A DNA stretch of 64,000 nt from DASYTH01 sp035762905 (GTDB lineage: Bacteria; Actinomycetota; Actinomycetes; Mycobacteriales; Pseudonocardiaceae), in the NCBI RefSeq assembly GCF_035762905.1, contig NZ_DASUCC010000032.1, positions 10,776-74,775 of the forward strand, in the 5' to 3' direction. Below, one piece after another: positions 39,129-52,079 of this stretch; the stretch's first letter is position 1; every line of letters begins with the position of its first letter. A model generated the notes under the pieces. It did no database searches. It was not told the DNA's origin and saw only the letters and a program-made list of their open reading frames with translations. The translations under genes were made by a program, and so were the position numbers.

Positions 39129-40082
39129 CTAGACCAGCGACAACGCGATGCCGTCTAGAATGTCGTGCTCGCTGACCAGTAGTTGAGTGATATCGGCGCG
39201 CGCCCGCAGCTCCTCGGCCAACACCTGGGTGATCAACGCGCCGCCGCCGATCACGTCCACCCGGCCCGGATGGATGACCGGGTTGGCGGCCCGCTCGTCG
39301 TGGCTCTGCGCCAGCAGCCCCTGCGCGGTGCGGGCGATCTCGTCGGTGGACAGCCGGGACAGATGCGTGCGATCGGCGTCGTACTCGGCCAGTCCGAGCG
39401 CGACCGCGGACAGCGTGGTGATCGTGCCGGCCACGCCGACCCAGGTTCGCGCGTCGCCGACGGGCACCGCGGTGAACGCCTCGGCGAGGATCCGCGCGGT
39501 CAGCTCGCGGCCGGCGGCGATCTCCTCGGCGGTCGGCGGGTCGCCACGCAGGCAGCGCTCGGTGATCCGGACGCAGCCGATATCCACCGACCGCGCGGCC
39601 TTGATCGCGGCCTGGGTGCCGTCCCAGGTGCCCAACACCAGCTCGGTCGAGCCGCCGCCGACATCGGCGACCAGGAACGGCCCGTCGTCCGGCTCGAGGT
39701 CGCCGACCGCGCCGGTGAACGACAGCCGGGCCTCCTCGTCGCCGGTGATCACCTCGGCCCGCACCCCGAGCACGTTCTCGGTCATGGCGAAGAACTCGTC
39801 CCGGTTGCTCGCGTCCCGGGTGGCGCTGGTGGCCACCATGCGCACCCGCTGTGCCCCCTTGCGGCGCGCGATGAGGGCGTAGTCGGCCAGGGCGTCCCTG
39901 GTGCGCATCAGCGCCGCGACGGCCAGCCGGCCGGTGGCGTCCACCCCCTCGCCCAGCCGCACGATCCGCATCTCCCGGTGCACGTCGCGCAGCCAGCAGG
40001 AGCCGTCGTCGCGGCGGGTCAGGTCCGCGACGAGCAGCCGGATGGAGTTGGTCCCACAGTCGATCGCCGCAACCCGTGCCAT
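39129..40082 (-). CDS. Ppx/GppA family phosphatase (exopolyphosphatase)
   Basis: 317 residues. ASKHA-fold motifs: AIDCGTNSIRLLVAD at the start and ADVGGGSTELVLG in the middle; GVAGTITTLSAVALGL and GGGALITQVL complete the nucleotide fold. Predicted to hydrolyse polyphosphate or pppGpp. Its place beside DUF501, divIC and eno matches mycobacterial Rv1026 (Ppx2), with one lytic transglycosylase gene inserted. Short single-domain form lacking the C-terminal HD domain of E. coli Ppx. Confidence 0.9.
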   Translation of the reverse strand: MARVAAIDCGTNSIRLLVADLTRRDDGSCWLRDVHREMRIVRLGEGVDATGRLAVAALMRTRDALADYALIARRKGAQRVRMVATSATRDASNRDEFFAMTENVLGVRAEVITGDEEARLSFTGAVGDLEPDDGPFLVADVGGGSTELVLGTWDGTQAAIKAARSVDIGCVRITERCLRGDPPTAEEIAAGRELTARILAEAFTAVPVGDARTWVGVAGTITTLSAVALGLAEYDADRTHLSRLSTDEIARTAQGLLAQSHDERAANPVIHPGRVDVIGGGALITQVLAEELRARADITQLLVSEHDILDGIALSLV

Positions 40083-40111
40083 GGGTCGCAGCCTAGTGGC
40101 GCGGTGATCGG

Positions 40112-41401
40112 TTACGCGCCGACCGCGGTGGTGGTCTCCACGAAGGACGTGCTGGAGGAGGTGTCGGCGGTCGAGGTCTCCTGACCGGTCGAGGTGCCGC
40201 CGCCCGGCGGCTCGGAGCTGCCGCCACCGCCGGGCGGAGTCGAGGAGTCGGTGTTCGGCGGCACCGTGCTGGTGCTGGGCGGAGTGGACGGCGTCGACGG
40301 CGCCTGCGTCACGGTCTGGCAGCCCGGCGGAGGCGGCGTCGGGGTGGTGGTGCCCGGGGCGCTGGTCGTCGGGGACGAGGTCGGCGTGCTCGGGCAGGTC
40401 GGCGTCGTCGTGGTGGTGGACGAACTGGTCGTCGTGGTGGTGGTCGTCGTGGTGGTCGTGGTGCCGGAGTCGACCGGGTCCGTCGAGCCGCCGCCACCGC
40501 CGCCACCGCCGGCCGGCAGGTCGTCGATCTGCTGGAAGTCCTGCAGCGGCGGCACCGGCGTGCTGGGCAGCGGGGTGACGCCCTTGGCGTAGGCCTCGGC
40601 CCAGACCAGCACCGTGCGCACGTAGCTGTCGGAGTGGTTGTAGCGGAACACCGCGGTAGCGCGCTGCTGCGGGTTGGCCATGTCCATCCCGCCCGAGCAC
40701 AGGTACTTCCCGGCGGCCAGCGCGGAGTCGTAGACGTTGTGCGGGCTGCTCACCCGGTCGCCGTTGCCGTCCGAGGCGTAGCCGCGCCAGGTGGACGGGA
40801 TGAACTGCATCGGCCCGACCGCGCGGTCCCACCGGTTGTCACCGTCCAGGATGCCGCCGTCGGTGTCGGAGATGGCCGCGAAGCCGCCGCCGTTGAGCAC
40901 CGGGCCGAGAATCGCGCGCACGGTGTCGCCGTTGGCGAAGACCTGCCCGCCGCGCGCGTGGTTGGTCTCGATCCGGCCGATGCTGGCCAGCAAGGACCAG
41001 TGCATGTGGCAGTTGGGCATGGTCTGGTTCAGCGTGTCCGATGCCCGCTGGTAGGCCTGCAGCATCACGCCCGGGATGCCGAGCGGACCGCTGGGCACGT
41101 CGAGCGTCTCCTGGGAGAGTAGATCCGGGTTGCCGGCGTCGGCCAGCAGGTCGGCGCCGATCTGGTCGTCCTCGCCCAACTCGCCGTCCGCGCCGACCGA
41201 GTCCGGGTCGGTCAGGCCCATGAGCCCCCGGCCGACGTCCGCTAAGGCGCTCAGATCGCCACCGGTCACCGTGGCCGGCTCACCTGCGGCGACCGCCGGG
41301 ATGAGCAGCATGCCGGCCGCGACCGCAGCCACCTTGCGGCGTCTGCGGCGCATACGCTGGCTCGCCCGCGTTGCCCGTATGTCCCTCTTCGCCGCACCCA
41401 C
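40112..41401 (-). CDS. Lytic transglycosylase with long Thr/Ser/Pro tail
   Basis: 429 residues. A basic N-terminus and one membrane helix (VAAVAAGMLLIPAVAAG), then the lysozyme-like domain with catalytic Glu in ASIGRIETNHARGG and DRAVGPMQFIPSTWRGY. From about residue 295 the chain is low complexity: a Gly run, a 12-Thr run, then Ser/Thr/Pro repeats to the end. Such tails are wall-spanning or O-mannosylated in actinobacteria. Cleaves peptidoglycan glycan strands. GTG start. Confidence 0.85.
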   Translation of the reverse strand: MGAAKRDIRATRASQRMRRRRRKVAAVAAGMLLIPAVAAGEPATVTGGDLSALADVGRGLMGLTDPDSVGADGELGEDDQIGADLLADAGNPDLLSQETLDVPSGPLGIPGVMLQAYQRASDTLNQTMPNCHMHWSLLASIGRIETNHARGGQVFANGDTVRAILGPVLNGGGFAAISDTDGGILDGDNRWDRAVGPMQFIPSTWRGYASDGNGDRVSSPHNVYDSALAAGKYLCSGGMDMANPQQRATAVFRYNHSDSYVRTVLVWAEAYAKGVTPLPSTPVPPLQDFQQIDDLPAGGGGGGGGSTDPVDSGTTTTTTTTTTTTSSSTTTTTPTCPSTPTSSPTTSAPGTTTPTPPPPGCQTVTQAPSTPSTPPSTSTVPPNTDSSTPPGGGGSSEPPGGGTSTGQETSTADTSSSTSFVETTTAVGA

Positions 41402-41520
41402 CTGAATCCGCCTGTCCCTCGGTTTCGTGGTCCGTCGCAGTCCGTCCTCCAGACTGCCTCATTGGTCGCCGTAGGTCACCATTTCATGACCGACGCTCAC
41501 CAAAAAGGGCCACTAGTCGG

Positions 41521-42036
41521 TCATCCTTGCCCTTTCGGACGACCGCTGTCGTCCGATTGGCCGGTCGAGCACGGTCCCGATGGCCATTCGTCGCTCAGCA
41601 TCGCCAGGGTTTGGTCGCCGATCGGATTCACCCCCGGGCCGGCGGCCAGCGCGTGCGCCACGTGCACATGCAGGCACTTCACCCGGCCGGGCATTCCGCC
41701 CGCGCTGACCTCGGTGCCGAGCGGCTCGATCGCGTCCCGCTCGGCCAGGTAGGCCCGGTGCGCGGCGAGGTAGCCGGCCGCCAGCTCCGGGTCGGTGGCC
41801 AGCCGCTCGGTCATCTCCCGCATCACGCCGCCCGCCTCGAGCCGGCTGACCAGTGCGGTCAGCCGGGGACAGGTGAGGTAGTACAGCGTGGGGAACGGGG
41901 TTCCGTCGGCCAGCCGCGGGTTGGTCTGGACGACCGACGGATGTCCGCTCGGGCACCGGTGCGCCACCGCGCGCAGTGCCCTCGGCTCCCGGCCGAGCTG
42001 TTCGGCCACGATCCTGCGGTCCGCATCGGTGATCAC
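41521..42036 (-). CDS. DUF501 domain-containing protein
   Basis: 171 residues. The domain is marked by HRCPSGHPSVVQTNPRL and PTLYYLTCPRLTALVSRLEA, with conserved Cys and His that could bind metal, and LKCLHVH-like VKCLHVHVAHALA near the end. Function unknown, but the gene is nearly always between divIC and ppx in actinobacteria (Rv1025 in M. tuberculosis). ATG overlaps the divIC stop. Confidence 0.9.
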   Translation of the reverse strand: MITDADRRIVAEQLGREPRALRAVAHRCPSGHPSVVQTNPRLADGTPFPTLYYLTCPRLTALVSRLEAGGVMREMTERLATDPELAAGYLAAHRAYLAERDAIEPLGTEVSAGGMPGRVKCLHVHVAHALAAGPGVNPIGDQTLAMLSDEWPSGPCSTGQSDDSGRPKGQG

Positions 42037-42584
42037 CGCGCGCTACCCGCCACCGCTTCCCAGAGCGTCTCGTACCAGGGCTGCTCCTGCGGCGCAGGCG
42101 GCGGCGTCCCGGCCGGTCGCTCGTCGTGGTCGCCGGGCAGTTCGACGACGTAGGGCGTCTCGCCCGGTCGCACGTAGCGCAGCCGGCGCCGGGCCTCGGC
42201 CTCGACCTGCGCCGGGTCGCCCAGCTGGGCCTTGCGCGCTTCGAGCTGCTCCACCTGGGCGCGCAGCTCGGCCTCGCGCTGCTCCTGGACCGTGACGTCG
42301 GCGCGCTGCGCCAGATAGGTGCGCAGCGGCACGGCCACGCTCAGGGCCAGCGCGCACACCACGATGGCTAACATCGCCGCCCGTCGGGTCGTGGACAGCC
42401 CGAGCATGGCGGCCGCGTGCCGGCGCACCTTCTTCGGCACCGCCCGCTGCGAGCGCCGGGCTCTGCGGGGAATGCGACCGGCCCGCCGGCTGCGGACCGT
42501 CTCCGGCCGGGTCGTCCTGGCCGAGCCGGTCCGCCGCCGGTCGCCCCGGTTCCGGTCGGCCCGCTCGCCCCGGTCGGCCGCCAT
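42033..42584 (-). CDS. divIC: Septum formation initiator family protein (FtsB/DivIC)
   Basis: 183 residues. A long Arg-rich cytoplasmic N-terminus (about 65 residues), one membrane helix (AMLAIVVCALALSVAVPL), a coiled coil (EQREAELRAQVEQLEARKAQ) and a globular end (RRRLRYVRPGETPYVV). Division scaffold that links FtsL/FtsQ to septal wall synthesis. It begins 5 bases after the eno stop; synteny with Rv1024 supports the call. Confidence 0.9.
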   Translation of the reverse strand: MAADRGERADRNRGDRRRTGSARTTRPETVRSRRAGRIPRRARRSQRAVPKKVRRHAAAMLGLSTTRRAAMLAIVVCALALSVAVPLRTYLAQRADVTVQEQREAELRAQVEQLEARKAQLGDPAQVEAEARRRLRYVRPGETPYVVELPGDHDERPAGTPPPAPQEQPWYETLWEAVAGSAR

Positions 42585-42589
42585 GCCGC

Positions 42590-43876
42590 TCAGCCCTCCG
42601 GAGTGAACCGCGGGAACGCGAGGTCCCCGGCGTAACGGGCCGCGTCGCCGAGCGTCTCCTCGATCCGCAGCAGCTGGTTGTACTTGGCCACCCGGTCGGT
42701 GCGGGCCGGGGCGCCGGCCTTGATCTGGCCGACCCCGGTGCCCACCGCAAGGTCGGCGATCGTGGTGTCCTCGGTCTCGCCGGACCGGTGGCTCATCATG
42801 CAGCGGTAGCCGTAGGAGGTGGCCAGCGCGACCGCGTCCAGGGTCTCGGACAGCGTGCCGATCTGGTTGACCTTGACCAGCAGCGCGTTGGCCGCCCGCC
42901 GGTCGATGCCTTCCTCCAGCCGGTCCGGGTTGGTGACGAACAGGTCGTCGCCGACCAGCTGGACCCGCTCGCCGATCTGGTCGGTCAGGCTCACCCAGCC
43001 GTCCCAGTCGTCCTCGGCGAGCGGATCCTCGATCGACACCAGCGGATAGTCCTTGATCAGCTGGGTGTAGTAGTCGTTGAGCCATTCCGAGCTGCGCCGC
43101 TCGCCCTCGAAGGTGTAGACGCCGTCGCCGAAGAACTCGGTGGCCGCCACGTCAAGGGCCAGCACGATGTCCCGGCCGAGCACGTAGCCGGCCTGCTCGA
43201 TGGCGGTCACGATCAGGTCGAGCGCGTCCCGGTTGCTCGACAGGTTCGGTGCGAAGCCGCCCTCGTCGCCGAGGCCGGTGGCCAGCTTGCGGCTCTTGAG
43301 CACCGCCTTGAGCGAGTGATAGGTCTCCGCGCCCCAGCGCAGCGCCTGCCGGAACGACTCGGCGCCGATCGGCGCGATCATGAACTCCTGGACGTCGACG
43401 TCGGTGTCGGCGTGCGCGCCGCCGTTGAGGATGTTGAGCATCGGCACCGGCAGCACGTGCGCGTTGGGCCCGCCGATGTAGCGGAACAGCTCGAGGCCGC
43501 TGGATTCGGCGGCCGCCTTGGCCACGGCCAGCGACACGCCGAGGATGGCGTTGGCGCCGAGCCGGGACTTGTCCGGCGTGCCGTCCAGGTCGACCAGCTT
43601 CTGGTCGACGATCCGCTGGTCAACCGCGTCGACGCCGGTGAGCTCGGGCCCGATCTCGTCCAGCACGGCGGTGACCGCCTTCTCCACGCCCTTGCCGAGG
43701 TACCGGCTCGGGTCGCCGTCACGCAGCTCCACCGCCTCGTGCTCGCCGGTGGACGCGCCGGAGGGGACCGCCGCCCGGGCCAGGGTCCCGTCGTCGAGGG
43801 CCACCTCGACCTCGACCGTGGGGTTGCCGCGAGAGTCCAGAATCTCGCGCGCACCGACCTGCTCGATGACCGCCAC
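42590..43876 (-). CDS. eno: Enolase
   Basis: 428 residues, normal length. Converts 2-phosphoglycerate to phosphoenolpyruvate. The N-terminus AREILDSRGNPTVEVEV, metal ligands in LALDVAATEFF and SIEDPLAEDDWDG, and the signature SHRSGETEDTTIADLAVG are intact. The GTG chosen has GAGGAG six bases upstream; the longer upstream in-frame region crosses into the divergent TPR gene. It heads a run with divIC and DUF501. Confidence 0.97.
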   Translation of the reverse strand: MAVIEQVGAREILDSRGNPTVEVEVALDDGTLARAAVPSGASTGEHEAVELRDGDPSRYLGKGVEKAVTAVLDEIGPELTGVDAVDQRIVDQKLVDLDGTPDKSRLGANAILGVSLAVAKAAAESSGLELFRYIGGPNAHVLPVPMLNILNGGAHADTDVDVQEFMIAPIGAESFRQALRWGAETYHSLKAVLKSRKLATGLGDEGGFAPNLSSNRDALDLIVTAIEQAGYVLGRDIVLALDVAATEFFGDGVYTFEGERRSSEWLNDYYTQLIKDYPLVSIEDPLAEDDWDGWVSLTDQIGERVQLVGDDLFVTNPDRLEEGIDRRAANALLVKVNQIGTLSETLDAVALATSYGYRCMMSHRSGETEDTTIADLAVGTGVGQIKAGAPARTDRVAKYNQLLRIEETLGDAARYAGDLAFPRFTPEG

Positions 43877-44033
43877 CAGCTGCTCCTCAACCGCTTCGAC
43901 CAGACACAACGCCCCGAGCCTAACCGGGGGCCGGTATCCCCCGGTGGAGGCACGCGCAGAGGGATTGGGAACGGAGCGTGAACGTCCTTGCGACTCCCCG
44001 GAACAGCCCCGACGGGGTAGCGTTGATCGGACC

Positions 44034-44420
44034 ATGACCGAGGACGGGACAAGCACGTTCGAGGCGTTCCGCAAGGCCGAGTCGCTGGTCGCGCAACGCC
44101 GGCCGCTCGACGCCCTCGCGGCGCTCGCTCCCGTGCTCGACGCGGAGCCGGACAAGCCGAGCGTGCATCTACTCGCCGGCCGGGCCTACCTCGGCTCCGC
44201 CCAGCTGCGGCGGGCCGAGCAGGCGTTCCTCCGGGTGATCGAACTGGACCCGACCGATCATTACGCCCGGTTCGCGCTCGGCCGGACGCTGCAACGGCTC
44301 GGCCGCTACCAGGAGGCGCAGACGCAGCTGCGGATCGCGGCGGCGATGCACCCGGTGCCGGAGTACCAGGAGGCCCTCGGCGAGGTGAGCGCGCGCATCG
44401 CGGTCGACCGGGACCGCTGA
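44034..44420 (+). CDS. Tetratricopeptide repeat protein
   Basis: 128 residues made of about three TPR units; the clearest is KPSVHLLAGRAYLGSAQLRRAEQAFLRVIELDPTDHYA (residues about 42-78, not quoted in full elsewhere), followed by ARFALGRTLQRLGRYQEAQ. Protein-interaction scaffold, partner unknown. Divergent from eno, convergent with the lpqU-like gene. A TAGCGT box ends 10 bases before the ATG, so the leader is at most a few bases. Confidence 0.85.
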   Translation: MTEDGTSTFEAFRKAESLVAQRRPLDALAALAPVLDAEPDKPSVHLLAGRAYLGSAQLRRAEQAFLRVIELDPTDHYARFALGRTLQRLGRYQEAQTQLRIAAAMHPVPEYQEALGEVSARIAVDRDR

Positions 44421-44439
44421 GCGGGCACCGGGTTCGCGG

Positions 44440-45237
44440 TCAGGCCGTGGCGGCGCGGGCGTAGGCGTCGGCGGCGCTGAACACGGTGCGGCCGTAGGCA
44501 TTGGACCGGTTGTAGGTGAGCACGGCGCGCCACCAGCCGTTCGGGCTGCCCAGGTCGCCGCCGGAGGCGCACAGGTAGCGGGCGGCCGACAGCGCCGCGT
44601 CGTCGACGTTCTGCGGGTCCGGGGTGGCGCCGTCGCCGTTGGCCCGGGCGGACCAGCGGGACCAGGTGACCGGAAGGAACTGCATGGCGCCGACGGCACG
44701 GTCCCACTGCACGTCGCCGTCGAGCCGGCCGCCGTCGGTGTCCCGGATCGCGCGGACGCCGGGGGAACCGTCCAGCGGGATCCCGATGACCGGTGGGGAC
44801 AGCCGGCCGTCCGGGCCGATCACCGCGCCGCGGAACCGGCCGTGGCTGGACTCGGTCCGGCCGATGGCGGCGAGGGTGGCCCAGGTCAGCCGGCAGTCCG
44901 GGGTGCGGATCAGGGTCTCGGTCTCGGCGGCGACGTAGGCCCGCAGCATCCGCTCGGGGATGTCCGTCTTGTCCGCGACCCGGCCCATCCAGCCGGTGTC
45001 GGCGGAGCCGGGGACGGCCTGGTGCGGCACCACGGTGCCGGGCCGCACGTCCAGTTCGGGGACGTCGAAGCCCGGCGGCGCCGCCCGGCGGGGCGGCGGT
45101 TCGCCGGACGAGCCCAGCCAGGCGAACACCCCGGTCACCCCGGCGAGCAGGGCGAGGACCAGCAGAATCGGGGTCGCGAAACGGGGCGGACGCCGTCGGC
45201 GGATCGGTGGGTCCGGACGAGGAGTAGGGACGGCCAC
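44440..45237 (-). CDS. Lytic transglycosylase, LpqU-like
   Basis: 265 residues. One N-terminal membrane helix (ATPILLVLALLAGVTGVFAW) without a lipobox, a Pro-rich linker, then the lysozyme-like domain with catalytic Glu in AAIGRTESSHGRFRG and DRAVGAMQFLPVTWSRW. It holds the same place between mazG and eno as mycobacterial LpqU (Rv1022), but is membrane-anchored instead of a lipoprotein. Second murein-cleaving enzyme of the cluster. Confidence 0.87.
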   Translation of the reverse strand: MAVPTPRPDPPIRRRRPPRFATPILLVLALLAGVTGVFAWLGSSGEPPPRRAAPPGFDVPELDVRPGTVVPHQAVPGSADTGWMGRVADKTDIPERMLRAYVAAETETLIRTPDCRLTWATLAAIGRTESSHGRFRGAVIGPDGRLSPPVIGIPLDGSPGVRAIRDTDGGRLDGDVQWDRAVGAMQFLPVTWSRWSARANGDGATPDPQNVDDAALSAARYLCASGGDLGSPNGWWRAVLTYNRSNAYGRTVFSAADAYARAATA

Positions 45238-45278
45238 GGATCCAGGTTACGGAACGGCGGCGCGGGCCGACCGGGGAA

Positions 45279-46229
45279 CTACCGAGCCGGCCAGAACCGG
45301 CGCCAGGTCTCGTGGTCCATGGGGCCGGGGGGGATCCCGGCCGCCCGGGCCGCGCGTTCGGCGGCGCGGACGTCGGCGGCGAACCGGCGGGCCACCGCGC
45401 GCAGCTCGCCCTCCGGGTCGGTGCCGGCGAGCTTGATCAGGGCGGCCAGCGCGAACAGCCGGGAGCCGGGGTCGGTGTGCGCCGGCAGCAGGTCCCCGGG
45501 CAGACCGGCGCGGGCGGTGCGGGCGGCGAGCTTGGCGGCGAGGGCGAGCGCCGGCTGACCCATCGCCACACCGTCCACACTGGACTCGCGGCGCTTCTCG
45601 GTGCTCTTCAGCTCCTCCCAGCGCTGCTGCTGGGTCTGCGCGTCCCGCACCGCCGGGTCGCCACCGGCGAACACGTGCGGGTGGCGGGAAACCAGCTTGG
45701 CGATCAGCTCCGCGGCGACGTCGTCGATAGTGAACGGGTCGTCCTGGTCCTCGGCCGCGATCCGGGCGTGGAACAGCACCTGGAGCAGCACGTCGCCCAG
45801 CTCCTCGCGCAGCGCCGGCCGGTCCCCCTCCTCGATCGCCTCCAGCAGCTCGAAGCACTCCTCGACCAGGTACTGGCGCAGCGACTCGTGGGTCTGCTCG
45901 GCGTCCCACGGGCACCCGTCCGGCGAGCGCAGCCGGTCCATCACGGCCACCGCGGCCGGCAGCACGCGGCCCGGCACCGCAGCGATCACCGTGGCGCCGG
46001 ACTCGAACAGGGCCACCGCGGCCGGGTCGGACAGTGCGGCGGCGAACAGCACCACGGGCGCCGCGGCCAGCAGCTCGCCGGCCGGGGGCGCCGGATCGGC
46101 CGGCACGTCGACCCCGGGCGTGCGGTACACCGCCCGGGCCGACCGGATCGCCGGGAGCGCCGCCACCGGCAACACCGCGCCGTGCGCGGGATCCACCAGA
46201 ACCACCGCCGACTCAGCGGCACCGGTCAT
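45279..46229 (-). CDS. mazG: Nucleoside triphosphate pyrophosphohydrolase MazG
   Basis: 316 residues. The MazG domain is clear: LRSPDGCPWDAEQTHESLRQ, EECFELLEAI and EELGDVLLQVLFHA supply the acidic Mg ligands. An N-terminal domain of about 95 residues precedes it, as in mycobacterial MazG (Rv1021). It hydrolyses noncanonical or oxidised NTPs and protects DNA. The ATG overlaps the stop of the SurA-like gene (ATGA). Confidence 0.92.
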   Translation of the reverse strand: MTGAAESAVVLVDPAHGAVLPVAALPAIRSARAVYRTPGVDVPADPAPPAGELLAAAPVVLFAAALSDPAAVALFESGATVIAAVPGRVLPAAVAVMDRLRSPDGCPWDAEQTHESLRQYLVEECFELLEAIEEGDRPALREELGDVLLQVLFHARIAAEDQDDPFTIDDVAAELIAKLVSRHPHVFAGGDPAVRDAQTQQQRWEELKSTEKRRESSVDGVAMGQPALALAAKLAARTARAGLPGDLLPAHTDPGSRLFALAALIKLAGTDPEGELRAVARRFAADVRAAERAARAAGIPPGPMDHETWRRFWPAR

Positions 46230-47218
46230 GGCGTGGTCTTGCCGGCGACCGGGAGCACCACGCCGATCTTCTCCGCCTCGCTCGGCGCCACCGCGACGGC
46301 CAACTCGTCCCACACGCCGTAGCGCGGGCTCAACCGCAGGCCGAGCTCGCCGGCCAGCGGGGTGAGCAGTTGGGTGCCGATCGACTCGGCCCAGACCGGG
46401 TCCACTTCGGACACCGCGGCGGCCTGGTCCTCCGGCAGCGTCGCGTTCTCCGAGCGATCTTTGATGTAGGCGACCAGCCAGCCGGTGCCGGCCTGCTCGC
46501 CGGCCGCGAACGGGAACGCCACCACGTTGCCGGCCTCGACGCTGAACAGCGGGCTGAGCACGACCTGACCCTGGTACTGGGCGTAGATCTGGTAGGTGTT
46601 GACCGGGTTGAACTCCTGGTTCAGCGAGGGGTTGACCTCCTGGCTGGCCGAGCCCTGGAGGACCTCGGCCATCTGCTCCGGCGCCACGGCGGCCATCCGC
46701 TCCGCCAGCTCGACGGCCGTGGACTTGGCGTTGGTCTGCGACACCACGGTCGCCCCGTCCCAGGTGACCTGGAGCCGGTCCAGGTACTTGGCGCCGAACT
46801 TCTGGGTGAGCAGCCGGTCCCGGGCGACGTCCCGCCGGTCGAACGCGGCCTCGATGGACTTCTGCACCGGATCCTCGGACGGCGTGACCCGGCCGAGGAA
46901 GTCGTCGACCTCCCGTTCGGACACCGTGAGGTTCTCCTGCCGGGCCGCCTCGGCGATCAGCTCGTGCCGGACGACCTGGGTCACGATGCCGCGCGAGACC
47001 AGGTCCAGCTTGTGCGTCTTGGCCAGTTCCTTGGCCGCGGGCTCGGTCTCCAGCGACCGGTTGAGCCGGGCCTGCACGTCGTCGACCGAGACCACCCGGT
47101 CATCGGTGATGATGGCGGAGTTCGCCTCCCTCGGCTCCGATCCGCACGCCGCGGTCAGCATGCCCAGGGTGGCGAGGACGGCGATCAGCATGGCCGGACG
47201 GCGGCGCATCGCACTCAT
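46226..47218 (-). CDS. SurA N-terminal domain lipoprotein (foldase-like)
   Basis: 330 residues. Lipoprotein signal AMLIAVLATLGMLTAAC with the lipidated Cys. The SurA-like N-terminal chaperone helices follow (VSVDDVQARLNRSLETE, VTQVVRHELIAEAARQENL). No clear parvulin PPIase domain is seen. Probably a surface chaperone for exported proteins. Start uncertain: GTG-ATG in tandem and a further ATG three codons later; the first ATG was chosen. Confidence 0.78.
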   Translation of the reverse strand: MSAMRRRPAMLIAVLATLGMLTAACGSEPREANSAIITDDRVVSVDDVQARLNRSLETEPAAKELAKTHKLDLVSRGIVTQVVRHELIAEAARQENLTVSEREVDDFLGRVTPSEDPVQKSIEAAFDRRDVARDRLLTQKFGAKYLDRLQVTWDGATVVSQTNAKSTAVELAERMAAVAPEQMAEVLQGSASQEVNPSLNQEFNPVNTYQIYAQYQGQVVLSPLFSVEAGNVVAFPFAAGEQAGTGWLVAYIKDRSENATLPEDQAAAVSEVDPVWAESIGTQLLTPLAGELGLRLSPRYGVWDELAVAVAPSEAEKIGVVLPVAGKTTP

Positions 47219-47248
47219 CACACCGCGTACTTTCTCATATCGCGCTGA

Positions 47249-50800
<3,552 letters not shown>

Positions 50801-50900
50801 GTGTCATCCCCTCGAAACAGACGCGAACACACCCCTGCCCGGGACGAGCCCTCGGCAAGGGGTTCTCGGCATCCAGCCTACGACGTGGGTCGGACAGTCC

Positions 50901-51230
50901 TCAGGGCTTGGCCACGGTGAGCAACACGACAGAGGGCTCGAGGGCGGTCACCGAGTGGCGGTCGGCCGGGATGTCGAGCAGGTCGCCGGTGCGGCAGTCC
51001 CAGCTGTCCTTTCCGGCGGTGAGCCGGATCCGGCCCTGCAGCACGTGCAGCGTGGCCTCGCCGGGGCTGAGGTGATCGCCCATCACGGCCCCCTGGACGA
51101 GTGCGATCACGCTCTGCCGCAGCACGCGCTCGTGGCCGCCGTACACCGTCTTGGCGCTGCGCTGGTTGGAGTTCTCCATGGCGTGCTTCATCTGCTCGCG
51201 GGCAACGGCGTCCAACGACAGTTTGCGCAT
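50901..51230 (-). CDS. Cupin domain protein
   Basis: 109 residues. A single cupin barrel: MGDHLSPGEATLHVLQGRIRL and TGDLLDIPADRHSVTALEPS match the two conserved cupin motifs, the first with only one His. No catalytic assignment is possible; small cupins often bind a metal or a small ligand. It lies between mfd and the enoyl-CoA hydratase, both on the same strand. Confidence 0.8.
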   Translation of the reverse strand: MRKLSLDAVAREQMKHAMENSNQRSAKTVYGGHERVLRQSVIALVQGAVMGDHLSPGEATLHVLQGRIRLTAGKDSWDCRTGDLLDIPADRHSVTALEPSVVLLTVAKP

Positions 51231-51270
51231 GACGCCCAGCTTCCCCTAGTGCCGTCGATCACGCCACGGG

Positions 51271-52038
51271 TCAGAACCGGGGCGGGCGCTTGTCCAGGAA
51301 CGCCTGCACCCCTTCGGCGTAGTCGCGGCTGGCCACGGACAGCGCGTACAGCATGTGCACCGCTTCGTCGTCCTCGGTCTGCCCGGCGACCAGCCGGCTC
51401 ACGATCGTCTTGGCGCCCCGGACCGAGATCTGGGCGCGCTCGGCGATGGTGCGGGCCAGGTTCCCGGCTTTGTCGAGTAGCCGGTCCGCCGGGTGCAGCT
51501 CGTTGACCAGCCCGATCCGCAGCGCGGTGGCCGCGTCCAGGAGGTCGCCGGTGAACAGGATCTGCTTGGCCCAGGCCGCCCCGACCGCGTCGACGAGCTG
51601 CTTGGTGGAGGTGAGGTGGTAGACGATGCCGAGCTTGGCCGGCGTGATCCCGAACGTGGCGTCGTCCGCCGCGATCCGGATGTCACAGGCCAGCGCGATC
51701 TCGCAGCCGCCGCCGATGCAGTTGCCGGTGATCGCCGCGATGGTCGGCTTGGCAGCGGTGGCGATCGCCCGCTCGGCCGCGTGCACCGCCGCGCTGTACC
51801 GGCTCGCTCCCTCGGCGTCCTTGCGAAGCGTGCCGAACTCGGCGATGTCCGCCCCCGCCGAGAAGTGCTCGTTGCCCCGGATCAGCAGTACCCGGACCGC
51901 GTCCTCGGCCTCGACCTTGCCGAGCAGTCCGGGTACCGCCGACCACATCTCGTAGCTCATCGCGTTGCGCTTGGCCGGCCGGTCGATGGTCAGCGTGGCC
52001 AACGCCCCGTCGAACTCCAGCCGCAGATACTCGGTCAC
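51271..52038 (-). CDS. Enoyl-CoA hydratase/isomerase family protein
   Basis: 255 residues, crotonase fold. The CoA-binding and oxyanion features are visible as GNEHFSAGADIAEF and TGNCIGGGCEIALACDIRIA, with FGITPAKLGI following. Members hydrate or isomerise enoyl-CoA in fatty-acid breakdown; the exact substrate cannot be told. Starts MTEYLRLEFDGALATLTIDRP. Single gene, 41 bases after the RTX protein stop. Confidence 0.9.
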   Translation of the reverse strand: MTEYLRLEFDGALATLTIDRPAKRNAMSYEMWSAVPGLLGKVEAEDAVRVLLIRGNEHFSAGADIAEFGTLRKDAEGASRYSAAVHAAERAIATAAKPTIAAITGNCIGGGCEIALACDIRIAADDATFGITPAKLGIVYHLTSTKQLVDAVGAAWAKQILFTGDLLDAATALRIGLVNELHPADRLLDKAGNLARTIAERAQISVRGAKTIVSRLVAGQTEDDEAVHMLYALSVASRDYAEGVQAFLDKRPPRF

Positions 52039-52079
52039 CTCTTCACGGTAGCCCCGCGGTTCGGTGCGGAGTGGATGGT

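Noticed and set aside
41402..41520. Riboswitch before the lytic transglycosylase
   Set aside because: Only a weak GGTCA/TGACC pairing is present; no cyclic-di-AMP or other riboswitch core could be recognised.
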